A program made the position numbers and the translations under genes. Below are positions 6,412-12,323 of a stretch of DNA of 12,831 bases, in pieces (position 1 is the first letter of the stretch; the number at the start of each line of letters is the position of its first letter). Location: the NCBI GenBank assembly GCA_944353735.1, contig CALVPU010000175.1, forward strand, positions 1 to 12,831. Direction: 5' to 3'. The notes beneath the pieces are model-generated. The model was not told the origin of the DNA and made no database searches. It saw only the letters and a list, made by a program, of their open reading frames with translations. This stretch comes from an uncultured Eubacteriales bacterium. Its GTDB lineage: Bacteria; Bacillota; Clostridia; Christensenellales; Aristaeellaceae.

Positions 6412-7335
6412 ATGCTCTACATTGCCAACGACGCGCTCGATCCCGCCTACAATCAAGCGTTTGAGGCGTGCGCGTTTGAGCTGCCGCTCCGCGAGGACGT
6501 GCTGCTCGTCTGGCGCAACCGCCGCGCGGTGGTCTGCGGCCGCTATCAGAACCTCTATCAGGAAACCCATTTGCCTACGGCGGCGGTGCGCGGCGCGGCG
6601 CTGGTGCGGCGCACAACGGGCGGCGGATGCGTCTATCACGATCCGGGCAACGTCAACTACACGTGGATTACCGACGCGCGCGACGGCGCCTGCGAGCGCG
6701 TGCTCGCGTGCGTGATGGACGTGCTGCGGCAGATGGGCGCGCCGGTCGAACCGCTCGGCGCCGGCGGCATCGCCGTCGCGGGCCGCAAGGTTTCCGGCAG
6801 CGCGCGCCGCGTGGCGAACGGGCGGCTGCTGCACCACGGTACGCTGCTGGTCGACGCGGATCTGGGGGCGCTGCGCAGCCTTGCCAACGGTCACAGCGCG
6901 TGCTACCGCTCGCGGGCGATCCGCTCTGTGCCGGCGCCGGTAGCAAATCTGTCTGCATGGCTGGGCGGCATGGACGCCGCGACGCTGGCGGAGAGGTTGG
7001 TTGCAGCCTTTGCGCCTGAGCGCATTGCCCCAGACCTCGCGGGGCGCGCAGAGGCGCTGGCGCAGTCGCGCTACCGTGCGTGGTCGTGGACGTTTGGCAA
7101 ATCGCCGAAGTTTGTCTTTGAGCGTGCCTTTGACGCCGGCGGCGCGCCGATGTGCGTCCGCTATGCCGCCGAGCGCGGCGAGATCCGTCAGATCCATGTC
7201 GAGGGCGAAGGCGGCGCGCGCGTCGCCCGGGCGCTGAACGGCGCGCGCCTGGCGCTGGACGAGGTGCGGGCGCGGCTTTGGGACGCGATCGCAGATGAAG
7301 CCCGCGCGCAGGCGCTGCTGGAAAACCTGTTCTGA
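6412..7335 (+). CDS. lplA: Lipoate-protein ligase A-like protein, paralogue 1
   Basis: Member of the LplA/LipB/BirA-fold family. Such enzymes activate lipoate or octanoate with ATP and attach it to a lysine of a lipoyl domain. The 307-aa product has LVRRTTGGGCVYHDPGNVNYT (about 65-84, intact YHDxGN), the active-site lysine in AGRKVSGSA (Lys126), HHGTLL (141-146) and a C-terminal accessory region from about 220. The segment that normally reads GRND is GAGG here. The usual SKGxxSVRxRVxNL loop is RAIRSVPAPVANL, so the adenylate-binding loop diverges. The start at 6412 lies behind an AAGGGA and downstream of the mapped promoter boxes. It may be a true ligase, an octanoyl ligase, or a transferase that works without adenylation. 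Confidence 0.88.
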   Translation: MLYIANDALDPAYNQAFEACAFELPLREDVLLVWRNRRAVVCGRYQNLYQETHLPTAAVRGAALVRRTTGGGCVYHDPGNVNYTWITDARDGACERVLACVMDVLRQMGAPVEPLGAGGIAVAGRKVSGSARRVANGRLLHHGTLLVDADLGALRSLANGHSACYRSRAIRSVPAPVANLSAWLGGMDAATLAERLVAAFAPERIAPDLAGRAEALAQSRYRAWSWTFGKSPKFVFERAFDAGGAPMCVRYAAERGEIRQIHVEGEGGARVARALNGARLALDEVRARLWDAIADEARAQALLENLF

Positions 7336-7345
7336 CGGTAAGCAG

Positions 7346-7372
7346 GCGTTTTAAAACGAACTCCCAAAACGC
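7346..7372 (+). other. Overlapping palindromes before the lipoyl-domain gene
   Basis: CGTTTTAAAACG (7347-7358) is a perfect 12-bp palindrome. GCGTTTT (7346-7352) can instead pair with AAAACGC (7366-7372). The two pairings exclude each other. The element sits in the 57-base gap between lplA and the lipoyl-domain gene. It could be a protein-binding site or an mRNA switch, or chance; there is no T-run. Confidence 0.3.
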
Positions 7373-7392
7373 GGATGATGAGGAGAGTTGCG

Positions 7393-7635
7393 ATGAAGAT
7401 CGAAGTGACGATGCCCAAAATGTCGCCGGAAATGCGCAGCGGCGTGCTCTGCGCATGGCTCAAGGGCGAAGGCGATCGCGTTCGCAAGGGCGAAGCGCTG
7501 TTCGAGGTGGAGACGGAAAAGGTGGTCTGTCAGGTTGAGGCGGAGCGCGACGGCGTGCTCGTGCGCCTCCTTGCCGAGGAGGGTGACGACATGCCGGTCG
7601 GCGCGGTGCTCGCCGAGATGGAGGCGCAGCCATGA
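7393..7635 (+). CDS. Free-standing E2-type lipoyl domain protein
   Basis: An 80-aa protein consisting of a single biotinyl/lipoyl domain like the N-terminus of 2-oxoacid or acetoin dehydrogenase E2 subunits. It begins MKIEVTMPKMSPEM, and EGDRVRKGEALFEVETEKV contains the predicted lipoyl lysine, Lys43. RDGVL and DMPVGAVLAEM close the fold. No linker, subunit-binding or catalytic acyltransferase domain follows. Cys20 and Cys46 are unusual extra cysteines, the latter three residues from the lipoyl lysine. The ATG at 7393 follows AGGAGA and fits the start of the domain; an earlier in-frame ATG at 7375 has no good site. The stop overlaps the lipA start as ATGA. It may be a carrier on which lipoate is assembled, or a subunit of a split complex encoded elsewhere. 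Confidence 0.85.
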   Translation: MKIEVTMPKMSPEMRSGVLCAWLKGEGDRVRKGEALFEVETEKVVCQVEAERDGVLVRLLAEEGDDMPVGAVLAEMEAQP

Positions 7636-8492
7636 GCGCGCGCCCGGAGTGGCTCAAGGTGCGCTTCAACCGCGAGGCGGTGGACGAGGTCGCCGACCTG
7701 ATGGCGAAATTCGGCCTCAACACCGTCTGCCGCGAGGCGAATTGCCCTAACCGCGGTGAGTGTTGCGCCCGTCGCACGGCGACGTTTTTGATTCTTGGCG
7801 GCAACTGCACGCGCAACTGCCGCTTCTGCAACATCGCCTGTGGCGCGCCGGAGCCGGTCGATCCTGAGGAACCGGAGCGGGTGGCGCGCGCGGCGGCGGA
7901 GCTCAAGCTCCGGCACGTGGTGGTGACGAGCGTCACGCGCGACGATTTGCCCGACGGCGGCGCGGCGCACTTTGCCCGCGCGATTTGTGCGATCCGCGAG
8001 CGCCTGCCCGGCGCGACAGTGGAGGTGCTGATTCCCGACTTCAAGGGTGACCGCGCCAGCCTCGACGCAGTGATGGCGGCGCGACCGGACGTACTCAATC
8101 ACAACGTGGAGACCGTGGCGTCGCTGTACGCCGCCGTGCGCCCGCAGGCGCGCTATGCGCGCTCGCTCGAAGTGCTGCGCTACTGCAAGGCGGCGGCGCC
8201 GGACGGGCTTACCAAGACAGGGTTCATGGTCGGTCTGGGCGAGACCGAGGCGCAGATCGCCGCGCTGCTCGACGACGTACGCGCCACAGGCTGCGATTTG
8301 CTGACGATCGGGCAATACCTGCCGCCCACGCCGCAGCACGCGCCGCTGGCGCGATACGTGTCGCCCGAGGAGTTTGAGCGCTACCGCCGCATGGCGCTGG
8401 AGAGAGACTTCCGCTACGTCGCCAGCGCGCCGCTGGCGCGCAGCTCCTACCGCGCGCAGGAGGCGGTGGAAGCGGCGCGCGCCCGACCGTGA
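7632..8492 (+). CDS. lipA: Lipoyl synthase (radical SAM)
   Basis: Inserts two sulfurs into protein-bound octanoate to make lipoate, using S-adenosylmethionine and two [4Fe-4S] clusters. The 286-aa product has the auxiliary-cluster cysteines CX4CX5C (C33, C38, C44 in CREANCPNRGEC) and the radical SAM CX3CX2C (C59, C63, C66 in CTRNCRFC). It also has the conserved stretches VTSVTRDDLPDGGA, LNHNVETV and TKTGFMVGLGE, and the near-terminal RSSY that supplies the serine ligand of the auxiliary cluster. All catalytic residues are present. The start is coupled to the lipoyl-domain gene by ATGA and its stop to the second ligase by GTGA. The substrate is most simply the octanoylated lipoyl domain encoded just upstream. 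Confidence 0.97.
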   Translation: MSARPEWLKVRFNREAVDEVADLMAKFGLNTVCREANCPNRGECCARRTATFLILGGNCTRNCRFCNIACGAPEPVDPEEPERVARAAAELKLRHVVVTSVTRDDLPDGGAAHFARAICAIRERLPGATVEVLIPDFKGDRASLDAVMAARPDVLNHNVETVASLYAAVRPQARYARSLEVLRYCKAAAPDGLTKTGFMVGLGETEAQIAALLDDVRATGCDLLTIGQYLPPTPQHAPLARYVSPEEFERYRRMALERDFRYVASAPLARSSYRAQEAVEAARARP

Positions 8493-9481
8493 TCCTCGTC
8501 GATTCCGGCTCGTGTGACGCCTGCGAGAACTTCGCGCTGGAAGCCTATCTCGCCGGAGAACGCGATCTCGGCGATGCGGCGCTGATGCTCTGGCAGACGG
8601 AGCCGACGCTGATGCTCGGTCGCTATCAGGATGCGCGGCTGGAGATCGATCTGGCGCGCGCGCAGGCGGAAGGCGTGGCGGTTGTGCGGCGCCCGTCGGG
8701 CGGCGGCACGATTTACACCGATCGCGGCGGCTGGCAGTTCAGCGTGATCGACCGCGCGCCGGATGCGGGCATTCGCTTTGACAAGTACATTGCGCCGGTG
8801 GTTGAAGCGCTGCGGGCGATGGGCGTGCCGGCGGCGTTCAACGGACGCAACGATCTGGTCGCCGGCGGACGCAAGTTCTCCGGAAACGCGCAGTACCGGA
8901 TTGCGGGCGCGGCGGTGCACCATGGTTCGCTGCTGTTTTCGACCGACCTGTCGCGCATGGAGGCGTTGACGACGCCGCCGCGCGAAAAGCTGCGCTCCAA
9001 GGGGATTCGCTCGGTGCGCGATCGCGTGGTTAACCTCTGCCAGTTCATGGCGCCGGACATGACCGCCGAGGCGTTTGGACGGGAACTGCTGCTGCGGCTC
9101 GCGGCGGGCTGCGCCCATTATGCGCTGGACGATGCGGATCGCGCGCGCGTTCGCGCCATCGCGTCGCAGCGCTTTTCCGGTTGGGCGCGCGTGTTTGGCG
9201 ATGCGCCGCCGTTCGAGCTAGAGCGCACGGCGAAGCTGGCGGGCGGTTGGGCGACGTTCCGGCTGGACGTTCGCCGCGGCAGGATCGCGCGCTGCGACGT
9301 GTCGGGCGACTTTTTTGCCACGGTCGGCGCCGATGCGATCGACGCCGCGCTGCGCGGCTGTCCATACCGCGAAGCCGACGTGTGTGACGCGCTCGTGCGC
9401 GCGGGGCTGGACGGCGCGATCTATCGCGTTGGGGCCGCAGAACTGGCGCGCGCGATCGTCCCCGGCAACGGCGCGGAGTAA
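8489..9481 (+). CDS. lplA: Lipoate-protein ligase A-like protein, paralogue 2
   Basis: A second LplA-type ligase, 330 aa, with an accessory C-terminal domain containing the typical SGDFF motif. The catalytic core has VVRRPSGGG (65-73), GRND (119-122), GGRKFSGNA with Lys129, HHGSLLF (144-150) and an intact adenylate loop SKGIRSVRDRVVNL (170-183). The motif that reads YHDxGN in paralogue 1 is YTDRGG here, so the conserved His and Asn are lost. The degenerate positions are thus complementary to those of paralogue 1. The GTG start overlaps the lipA stop as GTGA and no other start fits. The overlap with lipA makes a joint role in lipoylation very likely, but which acyl group and acceptor it uses is unknown. 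Confidence 0.9.
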   Translation: MILVDSGSCDACENFALEAYLAGERDLGDAALMLWQTEPTLMLGRYQDARLEIDLARAQAEGVAVVRRPSGGGTIYTDRGGWQFSVIDRAPDAGIRFDKYIAPVVEALRAMGVPAAFNGRNDLVAGGRKFSGNAQYRIAGAAVHHGSLLFSTDLSRMEALTTPPREKLRSKGIRSVRDRVVNLCQFMAPDMTAEAFGRELLLRLAAGCAHYALDDADRARVRAIASQRFSGWARVFGDAPPFELERTAKLAGGWATFRLDVRRGRIARCDVSGDFFATVGADAIDAALRGCPYREADVCDALVRAGLDGAIYRVGAAELARAIVPGNGAE

Positions 9482-9511
9482 GCGAAGGGATAAATTCAGG
9501 AGGAATGGCGC

Positions 9512-10141
9512 TTGGAAAGCGGAAACGACGTTCGGGAGCGGCTGATTGCCGCGGGAATTCGCGAGCTGGGCGAGCATGGCGTCGCAGGGTTTTCGCTGCG
9601 GCGCATCGCGCAGGCATGCGGCGTCTCCTGCGCGGCGCCCTACCGCCACTTTCGCGACAAGCAGGCGCTGATCGACGCCGTTGCCGACGCGATCAACCGC
9701 GACTGGTTCGAGCGGCAGTCGCGCGCGCTGCAAGCGGCGGACGGCGGCGTGGCGGACCAGCTCAGGACGGTCTGCAAGGAGTATCTGCGCTTTCTGCGCG
9801 ACAATCCGGCGTTCTGCGCGCTGATTACGCAGCGCGATGAGGACTCTGGAAAGTGGCGCTTGAACCGGCTGTTTGACCGCTCGTCGATGACCAAGCGCCT
9901 CATCGCCCGCTATGCGCAGGAATACCGCATGGGCGCGGAGGAGGTCTATGCGCGCGTCTACGCCGTCCGCGCCATGCTCTACGGCGCTGCGATGATGAAC
10001 CAATACGACGATATGCGCCTGACCGACGCTTCCCTTGCGGCGCTGGAAAGGATCATCGACGCCGAGATTGCGCGCCGCACGCCGGATGAATCTGACCCTG
10101 AACGGGGCAAAGAAGGACTCGACAGCGCGGGGAATTTGTGA
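9512..10141 (+). CDS. TetR/AcrR-family transcriptional regulator
   Basis: A 209-aa one-component regulator. The N-terminal DNA-binding helices span about residues 6-55 and include AGFSLRRIAQACGVSCAAPYRHFRDKQ in two parts, the recognisable TetR helix-turn-helix. The helical C-terminal ligand domain is not assignable to a known ligand group. The TTG at 9512 is used because a perfect AGGAGG lies 8 bases upstream; an ATG at 9505 is in another frame. It follows the second ligase by 30 bases without a terminator, so it is part of the lipoate cassette and may autoregulate it. Candidate operators are the GTTAAC pair at 10156-10170 and elements near the cassette promoter, but these assignments are inference. 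Confidence 0.9.
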   Translation: MESGNDVRERLIAAGIRELGEHGVAGFSLRRIAQACGVSCAAPYRHFRDKQALIDAVADAINRDWFERQSRALQAADGGVADQLRTVCKEYLRFLRDNPAFCALITQRDEDSGKWRLNRLFDRSSMTKRLIARYAQEYRMGAEEVYARVYAVRAMLYGAAMMNQYDDMRLTDASLAALERIIDAEIARRTPDESDPERGKEGLDSAGNL

Positions 10142-10147
10142 TATAAT
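10119..10147 (+). promoter_or_regulatory. Extended -10 promoter of the DegV gene
   Basis: TCGACA (10119-10124), 17 bases, then TATAAT (10142-10147) preceded by TGA, which makes a TGnTATAAT extended -10 box. The promoter lies within the 3' end of the TetR gene, and the TetR stop codon is itself part of the extended -10 element. Confidence 0.83.
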
Positions 10148-10155
10148 GATTTCCA

Positions 10156-10170
10156 GTTAACAGCGTTAAC
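10156..10170. promoter_or_regulatory. Paired GTTAAC operator-like dyad upstream of degV
   Basis: GTTAAC-AGC-GTTAAC is a near-perfect 15-bp palindrome of two half-sites, each itself palindromic. It begins about 9 bases past the -10 box, at the expected transcription start, a position typical of a repressor site. The adjacent TetR regulator is the obvious candidate, but this is inference. Confidence 0.45.
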
Positions 10171-10198
10171 GTGTTCGGCACGATTGGAGGAAGGGACT

Positions 10199-11074
10199 TT
10201 GAACAACAACTTCATCATCTTGACGGATTCTTCCTGCGACCTTCCGGCGGCGATGGCGGAACAGCTGCAGGTCGAGGTGCTTCCGCTCACCGTCTACATC
10301 GAGGGAGATACCTATCGCAACTATCTCGACGGGCGCGAGATCGGCTTTCATGAGTTCTATCAGCGGCTGCAGACCGCCAAGAACGTCAAGACCTCCGCGG
10401 TCAATCAGGCGCAATTCATGGAGATTCTCGAGCCGCTGGTTGCCGCTGGCAACGATGTGCTCTATCTGGGCTTTTCGTCGGGTTTGAGCGGAACCTACAA
10501 TGCCGGCGCGCTCGCGGCAGAAGAGATTGGCGCGCGCTATCCGGAACGCAAGGTCTACGCGGTGGACACGCTGTGCGCTTCGCTGGGCCAGGGCATGCTG
10601 GTCTACCTCTGCTGCATGAAGAAGCGCGAGGGCGCGTCGATCGAGGAGGTTCGCGATTACGCCGAGGCGAACAAGCTGCACCTGTGCCACTGGTTTACGG
10701 TCGACGATTTGATGTTCCTCAAGCGCGGCGGCCGCGTCAGCGCCGCTACGGCGATCGTCGGATCGATGCTGAGCATCAAGCCGGTCATGCACGTCGACGA
10801 CGAGGGGCACCTGATTAAGGTCGATACCGCGCGCGGGCGCAAGGCGTCCATTCGCGCGCTGGTTGCGGAGATGGAGCGGCGCGGCATGGATCTGGGGAAC
10901 CAGCACATCTTCATTTCTCACGGCGATTGCGAGGACGACGCCAACTATCTCGCCAAGCTGATCCGCGAGAAGTTCCCTGTGCAGGACATCACGATCAACT
11001 ATGTCGGTCCGGTGATCGGCGCGCATTCCGGTCCCGGAACGCTGGCGCTGTTCTTTCTGGGCACGCAGCGCTGA
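10199..11074 (+). CDS. DegV-family fatty-acid-binding protein
   Basis: DegV proteins bind a fatty acid, and in some Firmicutes (FakB) present it to a kinase for phospholipid synthesis. The 291-aa product starts (M)NNNFIILTDSSCDLP, with the DSS motif at 10-12. It has KTSAVN (64-69), GFSSGLSGTY (91-100) and LKRGGRVSAAT, followed by LSIKPVM, all typical of the two-domain fold. The TTG at 10199 is chosen because GGAGG lies 8 bases upstream; another TTG 15 bases earlier is inside that site. It is transcribed from the promoter at 10119-10147 and ends at a strong terminator. Nearness to lipoate genes may reflect a shared acyl-chain theme, but no FakA-type kinase gene is in the window. Confidence 0.93.
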   Translation: MNNNFIILTDSSCDLPAAMAEQLQVEVLPLTVYIEGDTYRNYLDGREIGFHEFYQRLQTAKNVKTSAVNQAQFMEILEPLVAAGNDVLYLGFSSGLSGTYNAGALAAEEIGARYPERKVYAVDTLCASLGQGMLVYLCCMKKREGASIEEVRDYAEANKLHLCHWFTVDDLMFLKRGGRVSAATAIVGSMLSIKPVMHVDDEGHLIKVDTARGRKASIRALVAEMERRGMDLGNQHIFISHGDCEDDANYLAKLIREKFPVQDITINYVGPVIGAHSGPGTLALFFLGTQR

Positions 11075-11090
11075 GATGGCGATGCGCTTT

Positions 11091-11120
11091 GAAGGCGGGT
11101 TTGTCCCGCCTTCTTTCTTT
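11091..11120 (+). terminator. Intrinsic terminator of the DegV gene
   Basis: GAAGGCGGG and CCCGCCTTC form a perfect 9-bp stem around the loop TTTGT, followed by TTTCTTT. It lies 17 bases past the DegV stop codon. Confidence 0.92.
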
Positions 11121-11201
11121 GCGCGCAAAGCGCTGGAAACTAAAGCAAACATCCTGTTTTCGTAAGCGATCGTTTGAAAAACTGCGCATTCAAACAATGA
11201 A

Positions 11202-11234
11202 AGAGCGGCGCACTTGTGCGCTCTGAAATTTTTT
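11202..11234 (+). terminator. Possible second terminator
   Basis: AGAG plus CGCAC can pair with GTGCG plus CTCT, leaving a 3-base bulge and a very tight loop, and GAAATTTTTT follows. No gene ends close to it, so it may back up the DegV terminator or insulate the promoter 23 bases downstream. Confidence 0.4.
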
Positions 11235-11256
11235 ATCAAAAATCGTAAAAAAGGGG

Positions 11257-11285
11257 TTGACAACGCATTCTTCGCATGCTATACT
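11257..11285 (+). promoter_or_regulatory. Strong sigma-A promoter into the AT-rich region
   Basis: A perfect TTGACA (11257-11262), exactly 17 bases, and TATACT (11280-11285). Transcription would start near 11292. No conventional gene follows on this strand within the window, so the product is either an RNA or the short ORF at 11402. Confidence 0.82.
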
Positions 11286-11401
11286 ATAGTCACAAAAGCA
11301 AACGAGCTACCGGAAAAGGCAAGATCAACATTCGACTCGCATAGCCGGAACAGAGGCCTTTGAAGGTACAGGTTGCAATAACAGCGAGGGAGGCGATTCC
11401 A

Positions 11402-11464
11402 TTGTACCACAATGAAAGCAACGAACAACCCATCGCCTGCATCGCCCGCACGGAGACGATCTGA
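11402..11464 (+). CDS. Possible 20-aa leader peptide or truncated gene start
   Basis: A TTG-initiated frame of 20 codons starting (M)YHNESNEQPIACIARTETI, 8 bases after GAGGGAGG (11386-11393) and about 110 bases downstream of the strong promoter. About four fifths of its codons end in G or C, like host genes and unlike the sequence right after it. The same frame stays open for another 50 or so codons beyond the TGA at 11462, but without codon bias. It may be a short peptide, a leader, or the 5' remnant of a gene interrupted near 11464. The sequence is not recognised. Confidence 0.3.
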   Translation: MYHNESNEQPIACIARTETI

Positions 11465-12156
11465 TCAATCTATTTCATGAGACCTGATCGCAGTGCAAGC
11501 GATGTACCTTCGGACCAAGCAATCGCGAATTCGATCCAACAGAGTTGTCAGGAGTGCGAAACCAATCGGCACATTCTTGGATACAGAGTCGCTGCAAGGA
11601 CATGAGCGCAAATCGTTTGAAGTTCCTCTTCAATGTTTGTCGAAAAAGTGTAGTTGTGTTATGAAGTCGTGACGCAGATACGCAGATGAACCCTGATGGG
11701 ATTTATACGACTTGCATTCGTAAATCGATGCTTCAGATAGAGTTGCTGAATAGGCAGAAACGACAACGGTTTCTTCACATCTGGTCATTCGATTTGCAGC
11801 GGTTATTCTAATTGGTTGTCCTTGTTTCTTGGCGACAGCGAACGAGAGAATGTGGATAAGGTCGCAATCTGACCAAACTTGTGGATTTGACAGCGATGCA
11901 CAAAGCGGCAAACCGTGTAAGGATGTTCGAGAGGAAGATGAGATTCGGAATCGTTGAAGGCCGTGAGGCAGGACGACGAAGGTTCTGATCGATAAATGCC
12001 GGTTTGCACAGTAGTCGAAGGTCGGAAAGTACCGCGAAATCATTTGGTTCATCTTCTTTCGTAGTTTACCGAGGATTGAACGCGGGCGATGCAGGCACCA
12101 TGAAAATCACTCCCCAAGAGTGGGAAAGGATATGTATAATTGAATATTAAGGAATA

Positions 12157-12181
12157 GGCCCGCCGAGATGCTCGGCGGGTC
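12157..12181. terminator. Strong hairpin closing the AT-rich region
   Basis: GGCCCGCCGAG pairs with CTCGGCGGGTC over 11 bp with one G-T wobble and a 3-base loop ATG. The plus strand continues ATAATATTATC and the minus strand CTATTCC, so neither has a classical U-run. It could end the candidate RNA or act in both directions. Its high GC stands out from the surrounding sequence. Confidence 0.5.
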
Positions 12182-12240
12182 ATAATATTATCGTGGTATA
12201 GACAAGCCGACAGTGTTTCGACTTTGAGAAAGCGCACCGC

Positions 12241-12291
12241 CTGACAGGGCAAAATCGCCGCCGCCTTTCTGCACTGACAGGGCGATTTTGC
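12241..12291. repeat. Combined direct and inverted repeat downstream of the transglutaminase gene
   Basis: CTGACAGGGC occurs at 12241-12250 and 12274-12283. GCAAAATCGCC (12249-12259) and GGCGATTTTGC (12281-12291) form a perfect 11-bp inverted repeat around a 21-base centre. The element lies about 35-85 bases after the transglutaminase stop on the minus strand. It could be a weak terminator or RNA end structure, or a copy of a small dispersed repeat. Confidence 0.6.
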
Positions 12292-12323
12292 GGTTGCAGG
12301 CTTTTCAGCGGGTCCTGACTCGT

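Larger units (their letters stand above)
11291..12181 (+). ncRNA. Candidate large structured RNA, or decayed DNA, in AT-richer region
   Basis: The stretch from the strong promoter to a strong hairpin at 12157-12181 is about 890 bases. By hand counts it is about 45-50% GC, against much higher GC in all flanking genes. No plus-strand frame of useful length has host-like codons except a 20-codon one. Local hairpins are frequent: 11617-11633 (6 bp), 11700-11726 (9 bp with bulge), 11732-11750 (5 bp) and 11756-11774 (6 bp). There are also two small stems closed by GNRA-type loops near 11926-11935 and 11960-11969, and a long-range 8-bp pairing of 11908-11915 with 12000-12007. This fits a long noncoding RNA, but I cannot match it to a known class such as OLE, GOLLD or ROOL. 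Degraded foreign DNA or an unknown minus-strand gene remain alternatives. Confidence 0.3.

Noticed and set aside
6292..7197. 301-codon minus-strand ORF opposite lplA
   Set aside because: Shadow of the ligase gene; composition is Arg/Ala-rich without domain features.
7336..7392. Terminator between lplA and the lipoyl-domain gene
   Set aside because: The palindromes here lack a following T-run and the next genes need this transcript.
11291..11401. Known riboswitch (T-box, SAM, c-di-GMP, cobalamin types) in the leader after the strong promoter
   Set aside because: None of the conserved core sequences I know for these classes is visible.
11630..12052. 140-codon minus-strand ORF in the AT-rich region, overlapped as ATGA by a 67-codon ORF at 12049-12252
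   Set aside because: No recognisable domain, Ser/His/Cys/Arg-rich composition, about half of third positions G or C unlike host genes, and no convincing ribosome site. A length of 140 codons is somewhat long for chance at this GC, so a foreign gene cannot be fully excluded.
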